From contig JAJZXI010000009.1 in the NCBI GenBank assembly GCA_021806545.1, forward strand, positions 1 through 34,038: a stretch of DNA of 34,038 nucleotides, written 5' to 3'. Shown here one piece after another: positions 15,535 to 23,477 of this stretch. Within the stretch, counting starts at the first letter, position 1, and every line of letters begins with the position of its first letter. The position numbers and the translations under genes are program-made. Source of the DNA: Actinomycetes bacterium (lineage in GTDB: Bacteria; Actinomycetota; Acidimicrobiia; Acidimicrobiales; Acidimicrobiaceae). Under the pieces are notes generated by a model that was not told the DNA's origin, did not search any database, and was given only the letters and a program-made list of their open reading frames with translations.

Positions 15535-18500
15535 ATGGGGCTCAACCCCCGTCAGCTTGAAGCGGTCGCTGCACAAGGTACGGTTGCAATCTCGGCCGGC
15601 GCAGGAACCGGCAAGACACAGACGATGGCGGCTCGTTATCTTGCCCATGTCGAGGCAGGTATGCGACCGCTTGAGGTCGTAGCCGTGACCTTCACCGTTC
15701 GAGCGGCATCAGAGCTTCGCCGACGGATCCTCGAACAGCTGCGAGAAAAGCTCCCCATCAACGACCCACGGATCCTCGAGGTTGAGGTTGCACCTATTGG
15801 CACCATCCACTCACTGTGCCAACGTATCTGCAGTGAATTCCCGGTCGAGTCGGGACTCAATTACGACTTCGTCGTTGCCGACGAGACCACTTACCAGCAG
15901 CTCTTGGCTCAGGAGCTGCCCCATCTCCTCGAGGCGGTTCCTCCCAACACCTACGAGTTGATCGACTACTCCGCGCTCAAGGGGTTCGTCGCAAGTTTCC
16001 TCGGTGACCTGGAGAAGTTTCGACGCGCCATGACGGTCGACATCGCGGAGATTAAGGCCAGCATCGCCGCCGCACGACTCCGGGTGCTCGAAGACGGAGC
16101 CCTGCCCCTCTTCGAGCACCAGTTGAGCCAGTGCGAGGCGCTCACTTTGAACGACCGAATTGAGCAGGCTCGGCGGGTAGCGCTCGCGGGTCTACGGTCA
16201 CTGTTACACGGCGACGATGCAGGCTTTGGTATGTTGGCGGCCATTGATCTACGTGGGGGCTCCGCAAAAAACTGGATCCCCGGCGAGCTGACGCTCATCA
16301 AGGACACGCTTCGCGCACTACGCGACTATCTGCGTTCACTGCCCAGCTATGTCGTCTACGGATTCAACCAGACCGACGAAGAGCACCAGGTGATCCTTCA
16401 GGAGGTCTCCAAGGCGGTGGAACTCGTAGCGGCGCAGCTCGTCGAGCTCAAACGATCACGTGGCATCGCCGACTTCAACGACCTCGAGCTGCACGCCGTG
16501 CAAGCCCTCAAAGATGACATGGTCTGCAGGGAACTCACCACCCGGTTTCGAGCCATTCTGGTCGATGAGGTACAGGACATAAGCCCACTACAGTACGAGC
16601 TTCTCACCCGGCTCGGACGTGCGGCGTCGCTCGCTGCAGTCGGCGACGTCAAACAGTCGCTCTATCGCTTCCGCGGCGCCGATCCAGACCTCTTCGCGCG
16701 ACAGATCGCTCAAAGCGCCGTACACGTCACCCTCGAAGAGAACTACCGCACCGTTCCGGGGCTCGTAGAGTTCGTCAACCACACCTTCGATGGGCTCCTA
16801 CCGGAGTACGAAGCGCTCAGTCCTCGCCGTACGACGTCCTTCCCACGGCCGCCCGTCGAGATACTCCTCGTCGACGACTCTTCAGATGCGACGCTCACGC
16901 AGAGGCGTCAAGCCCTCGCACGCCAAATAGGCCATCGTATCTTCGGTCTTCTCGAGGAGCCCTTTGAGATCGTCGACCCTCGAACGAACCTACGCCGCCA
17001 GGTGCGGCCCCATGACATCGCGATTATCTCATCCCGATGGACAATGCTCGACGCGGTTGCCGAGGAGCTGCAGCGCGTTGGGCTCGTGGCCAACATCGTT
17101 GGTGGTGGCCAACTGCTTGGCACGCAGGAGGCTCTCGATGTGTTGACCATCCTCGCATTCTGTGATAACCCCCACGACGATCTTGCCTGCATAGCGCTCA
17201 TGCGATCACCGATGATTGGCATCAGTGATCGCGAACTTGCAACGTTGGCAGAACGCAAAGGACGCTCCGTCTCGTGGTTCAGTTTTCTCAACGACGAACT
17301 CAGGGGCGATCCACGGCTCGAGGCACTGAAGTACTTGCCATACTCCCCCACTGCGCTCTCGCCAAGCGATCAGCTGGCCCAGGCTGGAGATCTACTCCTG
17401 TACCCGGAACTCCTTGCACGACTCAATCATCACGAACGCCGTCGCGCTGACTGGATCGCACTCCTTGATCTCGTCGATGACCGAAGCAGGGAGGGCCTCG
17501 ACACCCAAGCAGTCATCATGTACCTACGTCAAGCTATCAGTGATCAAGCGCGTATTCGACGACCACCCATTGAGGCAGAGGACTCGGTCTCACTCGTGAC
17601 GATCCACGCCTCCAAGGGGCTGGAATGGCCGATCACATTCGTGATCGACCTGGATCGTAGCCCAAGCCGCTCACCCAGGCAGCTCATTGATCCACACCGA
17701 GGTGTCGCCTTCACCCTCAACGGGGAGCCGTCCGGCCACCTGTCATGGATCTACGAACACCAGCTGAGAGAAGATCTCCTCGAGGAACATCGCCGATGGT
17801 ATGTCGCCACTACGCGAGCCCGCGATCATCTCATTTTGGGCTTTGCTTCGCGGTCGCAGGTTGATGAACTTCTTACCCGAGTCGAAGAACAGTTCCAGGT
17901 GTCTCAGATCCCCATCGACATTGCGCCGGCAACCCCACGCATCACGCCTGAGGCTCGGACCGCACGCTACCGATTACCAGCGGTCGACCTCAGTACCCCT
18001 TCGCCGGCGATCCGTCGATCAATCACGAGCCGAGCACTCGATGACTTCCGCCGCTGTCCGCTCCTGCTCGCCTCGTCGGAGCCCCCGTTTGGACCCGTGG
18101 GTCGGCTCCGCACGCTGTTAAGCCAACGCGCACGCGATGGCCTTTCGGTCAGTGAGCGCGATCTACCGTGGATGGGAGCACGCGATGCGCGTACACTCTT
18201 GCAAGCGGTGGGAGGCTACCAACTGCAACTCGCTTCTCACCTGATTAAACGGCCAGCGCTACGCGAAGGTACCACCAGAATCGGAGCCTGGTCAATTGCG
18301 TGGGGTCCTTTCCTCGACGACCAAGAGTCTCTCATCGATCTCGCCTTCGACGAAGGTGACCTCGTCGGCCTAGCCCTTGCCCACGCGGAGCAACCAGTTT
18401 CCCGAGCCGGTATCTATTATCTCACCCAGTCACGCATCCACTGGCTCTCACCGCCGGAGTTGGCACGAACCGCGGCGCAACTGACCTCACTGGTGCACGA

Positions 18501-18609
18501 ACTCAGCAGCAAACCGCCAAGTCCGCGTGAAGACCGTGCATCGGTGTGCCGAAACTGTCGGCGCAGCGACGTGTGTCACTGGGTTCAGTCCCAAGACCAT
18601 AGGCTCTAA
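15535..18609 (+). CDS. UvrD/AddA-like superfamily 1 helicase, nuclease domain degenerate
   Basis: A 1024-residue SF1A helicase. Motor motifs are all present: NPRQ (4-7, Q motif), AGAGTGKT (21-28, Walker A), VTFTVRAA, VDEVQD (343-348), GDVKQSLYRFRGA (370-382), ENYRT (402-406), TIHASKGLEW (689-698) and VATTRARD (757-764). The last 200 residues look like a RecB-type nuclease domain that has kept C841, C1005, C1008 and C1014 in the C-x2-C-x5-C pattern. The His, Asp and D-Y-K residues of a working nuclease are missing. ATG 15535 is chosen over the TTG-type start at 15490 because homology begins there and CGGAG lies nine bases ahead. It follows the AddB-like gene by 78 bases. Confidence 0.88.
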   Translation: MGLNPRQLEAVAAQGTVAISAGAGTGKTQTMAARYLAHVEAGMRPLEVVAVTFTVRAASELRRRILEQLREKLPINDPRILEVEVAPIGTIHSLCQRICSEFPVESGLNYDFVVADETTYQQLLAQELPHLLEAVPPNTYELIDYSALKGFVASFLGDLEKFRRAMTVDIAEIKASIAAARLRVLEDGALPLFEHQLSQCEALTLNDRIEQARRVALAGLRSLLHGDDAGFGMLAAIDLRGGSAKNWIPGELTLIKDTLRALRDYLRSLPSYVVYGFNQTDEEHQVILQEVSKAVELVAAQLVELKRSRGIADFNDLELHAVQALKDDMVCRELTTRFRAILVDEVQDISPLQYELLTRLGRAASLAAVGDVKQSLYRFRGADPDLFARQIAQSAVHVTLEENYRTVPGLVEFVNHTFDGLLPEYEALSPRRTTSFPRPPVEILLVDDSSDATLTQRRQALARQIGHRIFGLLEEPFEIVDPRTNLRRQVRPHDIAIISSRWTMLDAVAEELQRVGLVANIVGGGQLLGTQEALDVLTILAFCDNPHDDLACIALMRSPMIGISDRELATLAERKGRSVSWFSFLNDELRGDPRLEALKYLPYSPTALSPSDQLAQAGDLLLYPELLARLNHHERRRADWIALLDLVDDRSREGLDTQAVIMYLRQAISDQARIRRPPIEAEDSVSLVTIHASKGLEWPITFVIDLDRSPSRSPRQLIDPHRGVAFTLNGEPSGHLSWIYEHQLREDLLEEHRRWYVATTRARDHLILGFASRSQVDELLTRVEEQFQVSQIPIDIAPATPRITPEARTARYRLPAVDLSTPSPAIRRSITSRALDDFRRCPLLLASSEPPFGPVGRLRTLLSQRARDGLSVSERDLPWMGARDARTLLQAVGGYQLQLASHLIKRPALREGTTRIGAWSIAWGPFLDDQESLIDLAFDEGDLVGLALAHAEQPVSRAGIYYLTQSRIHWLSPPELARTAAQLTSLVHELSSKPPSPREDRASVCRNCRRSDVCHWVQSQDHRL

Positions 18610-18611
18610 CC

Positions 18612-19151
18612 GTGTCCTCAATTGATCTCGCAGGCTTCATAACCGACGTCAAAGGCCAAGCTGTCCACCACGGCTTTCACGTGCACGACGAACGTCACTT
18701 CATGGAGACCTATTCACTCCGCCAGTGGTGGGAGGTTGACCTGCACCCCGAATCCGGCTGTGGATCTCCAATGGAGCTTCATCTGGCGCTCGACGTTGAC
18801 CCACGCGTCCTTCTTGCCTTTGACGACGCGGTGACGACTGCGGCAGATCCCGACTCCATCCCGGATGATTTCTTTTTCCCTTTGACCCTGACCTGGACCT
18901 TACCCGCGCCCACTATCGATCTTCTCAACCTCGCACTCAACCTCGCAGGACTGACGGGGATGTCACTCCCGTTGGAGGTCGCGGCAACCGACAGCTACGG
19001 CTCCCCAGCTGCGACGCCAGAGCGTGCCATCAGCGTGACGGCCCGTCGATCGGTGTCGCTATCAAAAATTCTCGAAGGAGAGGAGACGATCGTTGAAACA
19101 CTTCAGCGCGCTAACGACGTCAGTCTTTTTCTCCTCAAACTCGTCCAATAG
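18612..19151 (+). CDS. unknown protein encoded with the helicase-nuclease genes
   Basis: I do not recognise this 179-residue protein. GTG 18612 begins two bases after the helicase stop, so it is almost surely cotranslated with it. The protein is acidic and soluble, without membrane segments or signal peptide. It contains HHGFHVHDERHFMET (19-33, rich in His), a double Trp (RQWWEVDLHP), a Pro/Asp-rich loop near 80, DDFFFPLTLTWTL (84-96), and a long C-terminal helix-forming region (150-179). The segment pattern suggests a beta-rich core followed by helices. By position it is a candidate third subunit or regulator of the helicase-nuclease. Function is open. Confidence 0.75.
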   Translation: MSSIDLAGFITDVKGQAVHHGFHVHDERHFMETYSLRQWWEVDLHPESGCGSPMELHLALDVDPRVLLAFDDAVTTAADPDSIPDDFFFPLTLTWTLPAPTIDLLNLALNLAGLTGMSLPLEVAATDSYGSPAATPERAISVTARRSVSLSKILEGEETIVETLQRANDVSLFLLKLVQ

Positions 19152-19226
19152 CCTCCGATGCAAGATCGCCCCATCCAAATACGAAGGCGGGACCGAACTC
19201 AAGGCACGGAAACACAACGAAGAGAA

Positions 19227-19581
19227 ATGAGTGACGCCTCTCTGGTGGTCGCGGTGGCCCGCTACAACCAGATGCGCTCGCAGAGATTTTCGGCGGCACG
19301 GACGAGCGGTACATGCGCTCGTCAAACGAGTGACGCACGACTCGGCACTGGCTGAAGAGGTCACACAAGAGCTCTTCGTCCGCCTGTGGAATGAACCCGA
19401 GCGTTACGACCCTGCACGCGGGACGTTGCGCACCTTCCTTTTGCTGCAGGCCCAGCGACGTTCCATCGACATTATCCGGTCCGAAGAAGCACGAAAGCGG
19501 CGAGAGCTCAGTGACGCTGCCACCATCGCGACGTCCTCCTACAATATCGACCATGAGTTTGGCGATCTCGCAGACAGAGAG
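19227..19581 (+). pseudogene. ECF sigma factor remnant
   Basis: From ATG 19227 the frame reads SDASLVVAVARYNQ, then needs two single-base deletions (near 19271 and 19287) to continue through DALAEI and then FRRHGRAVHALVKRVTHDSALAEEVTQELFVRLWNEPERYDPARG. This is sigma region 2 of an extracytoplasmic-function sigma factor, with SIDIIRSEEARKRRE after it. Similarity stops at about 19581 in LADRE, before the promoter-recognising region 4. No region 4 or anti-sigma gene follows. The gene is therefore broken twice near its start and truncated at its end. Confidence 0.8.
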
Positions 19582-19768
19582 ACTCCTATTACATCCCGCG
19601 ATGGGCCCCGTGCAAACCCGAGCCAAGTTTGTTACACGGTAGGGCTGCTGGGCTCCTCGGCGGCTGGCCCAGCACCTGATAGGTACTATCGGATAGTTTG
19701 CCCTTTGAGATCGGTCCTTGAGACGACCGAACCGCAAGCCAGGAATGCGCCACGAGTAGGATCGAGGG

Positions 19769-21328
19769 ATGACCGAAACGCTATTTAGCCGTGTGCAGGC
19801 CAACCTCGATATGCTCAACCACGCTATCGTTGATCAGATCAGATCCTTGGTGAGTTCAGGCACCCTCGAGACCGAGCAAGTCAAGGCCTATCAGCTTTCC
19901 CAAAGTGCCGCAGCGTTGCTCGCGATACCGACCATGATCGAGTATGCGGCGCACGGAGAACACGAACGAGACGTCGCGGCTCTGTACTGTGTGCAGACGT
20001 TGCGCGACACCGCGGCATCACTTCTGCAGGCAGGGCTCCTCGACCCTCTCGTGAGTCAGAGCATATTTTCGAGCGATCTTCAGATCGACACTGGGGTGGT
20101 TCAGCGAGTGGCGCTCGATCCAGGCCCGGCTCACCTCAGCACTGACTTGGAGTTGGCCGCCGATGCATTTCGGCGCGTTGCTGAGGACAAGATAGCCCCT
20201 TATGCCGACGAAATACATCGCCATAACCTGGATATCCCCGAGGCAATCATCGATCAACTGGCCCAAATGGGCGCCTTTGGCCTGTCGATTCCGGAGCAAT
20301 TTGGCGGCTCGTCAACCGAGAGCGCCGAGGATCTGATTGCCATGCTCATCGCCACTGAGGAGCTTTCACGTGCCTCCCTCGGCGCCGGCGGTTCCTTGAT
20401 CACCCGACCGGAGATTCTCTCCAAGGCCCTCCTCGCAGGGGGGACCCAGGAGCAGAAGCAACGTTACCTGCCGGCGCTTGCCTCCGGCGAGCTCATGGGC
20501 GCGGTCGCGGTTACCGAGCCGGACTTCGGCTCCGACGTTGCTCACATCACAACCACCGCCACGCCTACCGCCGACGGTTGGCGCATCAGTGGCACCAAGA
20601 CCTGGTGCACCTTCGCGGGAAGGGCCGAAATCCTTGCCGTCTTGGCACGAACCGACCCTGACCGTAACCTCGGACATCGGGGCCTCTCCTTGTTCTTCGT
20701 CGACAAGCCTCGGTTCCAGGGAGAGAGTTTTCGCTACGAGGCCAATGGTGGCGTCATAGAGGGCCGTGCTATCGCTACGCTTGGCTACCGTGGAATGCAC
20801 TCCTACGAGGTAAGTCTCGACAACGTCCTGGTTCCAGAGAACCAGCTGATCGGCGAGTCGGGTGGCCTCGGTCGGGGGTTCTACCTCCAAATGGCCGGGT
20901 TCGAGAACGGAAGAATCCAGACGGCCGCTCGGGCTATTGGCGTCATGCAGGCAGCTTATGAGGCCGCCCGTACCTACGCAGAGGGACGCTTGGTGTTTGG
21001 CCAGTCTTTGATCGACTACCAGCTCACCCGGGCCAAGCTCGCAAGGATTGCGGCAACCATTCAGGCGGGGCGACAGCTGACCTATGCGGTGGCGCGACTA
21101 CTCGCACACCACCAAGGATCTCTTGAAGCATCGATGACCAAGGCGTATACCTGTCGGGCAGCCGAGTGGGTCACGAGGGAGGCCATGCAGCTTCATGGTG
21201 GGATGGGTTATGCAGAGGAGTACCCAGTGAGCCGGTACTTCGTCGATGCGCGGGTCCTCTCCATCTTCGAGGGTGCAGAGGAGACGCTGGCGCTCAAGGT
21301 GATCGCGAGAGGGCTTGCCCGTCGGTAG
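19769..21328 (+). CDS. mcd: acyl-CoA dehydrogenase, probably (2S)-methylsuccinyl-CoA dehydrogenase
   Basis: A 519-residue flavoprotein with an N-terminal helical extension of about 120 residues before the acyl-CoA dehydrogenase fold. Such an extension is known for methylsuccinyl-CoA dehydrogenase of the ethylmalonyl-CoA pathway. The fold shows MGAFGLSIPEQFGG (171-184), TEPDFGSD, ISGTKTWCTFAGRA, LGYRGMHSYEV, FENGRIQTAARAIGV and the catalytic glutamate in IFEGAEE (E501). The last segments match Mcd more closely than ordinary acyl-CoA dehydrogenases in my recollection. The enzyme would oxidise methylsuccinyl-CoA to mesaconyl-CoA. ATG 19769 follows AGTAGGATCGAGGG. A different branched acyl-CoA substrate cannot be excluded. 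Confidence 0.75.
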   Translation: MTETLFSRVQANLDMLNHAIVDQIRSLVSSGTLETEQVKAYQLSQSAAALLAIPTMIEYAAHGEHERDVAALYCVQTLRDTAASLLQAGLLDPLVSQSIFSSDLQIDTGVVQRVALDPGPAHLSTDLELAADAFRRVAEDKIAPYADEIHRHNLDIPEAIIDQLAQMGAFGLSIPEQFGGSSTESAEDLIAMLIATEELSRASLGAGGSLITRPEILSKALLAGGTQEQKQRYLPALASGELMGAVAVTEPDFGSDVAHITTTATPTADGWRISGTKTWCTFAGRAEILAVLARTDPDRNLGHRGLSLFFVDKPRFQGESFRYEANGGVIEGRAIATLGYRGMHSYEVSLDNVLVPENQLIGESGGLGRGFYLQMAGFENGRIQTAARAIGVMQAAYEAARTYAEGRLVFGQSLIDYQLTRAKLARIAATIQAGRQLTYAVARLLAHHQGSLEASMTKAYTCRAAEWVTREAMQLHGGMGYAEEYPVSRYFVDARVLSIFEGAEETLALKVIARGLARR

Positions 21329-21458
21329 GTCGGTAGGTTCTCGTGACTCAGCCGCAATCGCTACACTGGCCTTGACCGAACACGAACACACGCAATCTTT
21401 GGTACGACAGCCAACATGATCAAGCATTGATGCGTCCTTGCCGATCAGAGCAAGATCG

Positions 21459-22307
21459 ATGACGATTGCCACAATAGGTGGTCACAACAAGAAAGGGAAG
21501 GTGAGTTCGCTGCGTAGGCTACTTGGCAACCTCCTACTTAGCCTTGGGATCCTTGCGGGAACGATCGCCATTTTGGCTCATCTGTGCCTGCTTACCATCT
21601 TCAACCCCAACCGATTGGCCAATGACGCACAAACGCTCAGTGCGAGCCCAACGATTCAGTCCGCAATTGCCGATGGGCTCACCAACGCGCTGGCGCCCAT
21701 CACCGGGGTATCGGGGATTGTTGTCTCCCACGCCGAACTCCAATCCATCGTTGCTGCTGCTATGCGCCAGCCCCAAGTCAGAGATCAATTTGTCAGCGCC
21801 ATTCGTCAGGCCGATGGACACTTGCTCGGCACCAACCAGGCTCCGGTCACCATCGGCGGGCCGGGACTCACTCAGTTCATCGCGGCCGGTATATCGCAGT
21901 ACTCGAGTTCGCTGGGCAATGCGGTGCAGCAGACAAACCTCAGGATCGCAATTCCGGGCGCCGACCTACCAAACCTTGGTCCTCTGGCCCGGGCCGCTCG
22001 GATAGCCGTCCCGATCGCCACCGACGCCGCTATCGTACTCTTTCTCCTCGCGCTCATCATCCACAAAGCGAGATCGGCGGTAATCGCTCGAATCGGCAAG
22101 TGGCTCATCGCGATGTCCATCGTTGCGGTGCTGATCTTTTGGGCTCTACCCACGTACCTCTTACCAAAGATCCACCTGAGCTGGGCGCTGCTCGCCTCGG
22201 TCATCCTCAAAGCAACCGGTCAGGGGGTCACCGTGTTCTACCTCGAGCTGGCCGTCTCCGGCGTCATACTCTACCTGCTCTCGAAGATCGCCACAAAGCT
22301 CGTTTGA
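21459..22307 (+). CDS. unknown integral membrane protein
   Basis: A 282-residue protein I cannot place in a family. After a short basic N-terminus there is one hydrophobic helix (about 23-47). A polar, Gln/Ala-rich region of about 130 residues follows, presumably outside the membrane. Three or four further helices lie at about 183-203, 213-232, 240-255 and 258-277. The external region includes repeated Gln/Ile-rich helices (SPTIQSAIADGL and ELQSIVAAAM). ATG 21459 is taken. The open frame allows a TTG at 21438, and neither has a strong ribosome binding site. It lies 130 bases after the Mcd gene and converges with the malyl-CoA lyase-like gene. Confidence 0.7.
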   Translation: MTIATIGGHNKKGKVSSLRRLLGNLLLSLGILAGTIAILAHLCLLTIFNPNRLANDAQTLSASPTIQSAIADGLTNALAPITGVSGIVVSHAELQSIVAAAMRQPQVRDQFVSAIRQADGHLLGTNQAPVTIGGPGLTQFIAAGISQYSSSLGNAVQQTNLRIAIPGADLPNLGPLARAARIAVPIATDAAIVLFLLALIIHKARSAVIARIGKWLIAMSIVAVLIFWALPTYLLPKIHLSWALLASVILKATGQGVTVFYLELAVSGVILYLLSKIATKLV

Positions 22308-22334
22308 TGCGCGAAGCGATGTCGGTGTCCAGTG

Positions 22335-23276
22335 TTAGCTACGCGGCGTGCGGACCATATGAGCCTTTTCCCCTCGTGCTCGGAACTTGACGGCCATCTT
22401 CCGGCTCGCTTCATCGATCATCTCATCGCCAAACATGACGGCTCCGCGGCCAGCACCGCCCGTGGCCGCCTCATAGGCATCCAGCAGGTCGCATGCCTTG
22501 TCGAAGAGCTCTTGAGACGGACGATAGACATCGTTGAGCACCTCAACTTGGGTCGGATGAATCGCCCACTTGCCGTCATAACCGAGCATGGCTGATCGCT
22601 GCGCGTACCGACGCAACCCATCAAGGTCAGCGATCTTGAGATAGGGACCATCGATCACTTGAATGCCGGCTGCTCTCGCCGCCATCAAGATTTTGGAAAA
22701 GACGTAATGGAAGTGATCACCCGGATACTCAGGCACCTCAACACCACCGGTCAGCACCGGCATCTCCATCGACGCAGCAAAGTCGGCGGGACCGAACACC
22801 ACCGCCTCCACGCGTGGCGAGGCCGCACAAATCTCCTCGACGTTGATCAGTCCTGTCGTCGTCTCGATCTGAACCTCGAGTCCGATATGGCCAGGCTCCA
22901 AGCCAACCTCTGCCTCAATCTGAGTCAGGAGCAGGTCGGTCGCGACGACCTGGGCCGCGTTCTGCACTTTGGGCAACATGATCTCGTCCAGCCGCTCACC
23001 AGCACCGGTGACAACCTCCACAATGTCACGAAACGTCAAAACGGTATCCCAGGCGTTGACGCGCACGCACAGCACTCGATCATCCCAACCACCGGCAGCG
23101 ATCGCGCGAGCCACCGTTGCCCGCGCCGCAACCTTCTCCGACGGGGCGACCGAGTCCTCAAGGTCCAGGAACGTCATGTCGGCCCCGATATCGTGGGCCT
23201 TGGTGATGAACCGCTCGCTAGAGCCGGGAACCGAGAGACAAGAACGACGCAACAAAGAGCGAGAACGTAGTGACAT
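22335..23276 (-). CDS. malyl-CoA/beta-methylmalyl-CoA lyase-like (CitE superfamily)
   Basis: A 313-residue HpcH/HpaI aldolase/CitE superfamily protein. It has FLDLEDSVAP (36-45), VRVN with R72, MLPKV (100-104), QIETTTG with E138, FGPADFAASM with D165 (the Mg2+ pair) and KWAIHPTQ (236-243). Length and the ADFAASM and GKWAIHP segments fit malyl-CoA lyases (mcl), which cleave malyl-CoA and beta-methylmalyl-CoA to glyoxylate plus acyl-CoA. They fit less well with the citrate lyase beta subunit. No citrate lyase alpha, gamma or activating genes are nearby. With the Mcd-like and MeaB proteins it supports an ethylmalonyl-CoA pathway. The related malyl-CoA thioesterases cannot be ruled out. Confidence 0.75.
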   Translation of the reverse strand: MSLRSRSLLRRSCLSVPGSSERFITKAHDIGADMTFLDLEDSVAPSEKVAARATVARAIAAGGWDDRVLCVRVNAWDTVLTFRDIVEVVTGAGERLDEIMLPKVQNAAQVVATDLLLTQIEAEVGLEPGHIGLEVQIETTTGLINVEEICAASPRVEAVVFGPADFAASMEMPVLTGGVEVPEYPGDHFHYVFSKILMAARAAGIQVIDGPYLKIADLDGLRRYAQRSAMLGYDGKWAIHPTQVEVLNDVYRPSQELFDKACDLLDAYEAATGGAGRGAVMFGDEMIDEASRKMAVKFRARGEKAHMVRTPRS

Positions 23277-23477
23277 GGGATTATCCTAGGCGATGATATC
23301 CGCACCGCGATCACATACCTACTGGCGCTGACGCGCGGCACCTAGCGCAAACTCCTGTGCTTCCGGATGCTTGTGTAGAGGGCCTCAGCGCTCGAAGGTC
23401 TTACAGATAAGGAGCCGTGCAGCCTCATCCCTACCGACTTGGCTGATATTCCCGTTTGAACCACACGCGCCCACCGA

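Noticed and set aside
19135-19818. 227-codon minus-strand open frame
   Set aside because: It runs opposite the sigma factor remnant and the Mcd start, and the protein has no domain or start signal.
22335-23276. Citrate lyase beta subunit (citE)
   Set aside because: No citrate lyase partner genes are present, and the length and ADFAASM/GKWAIHP segments suit malyl-CoA lyases better.
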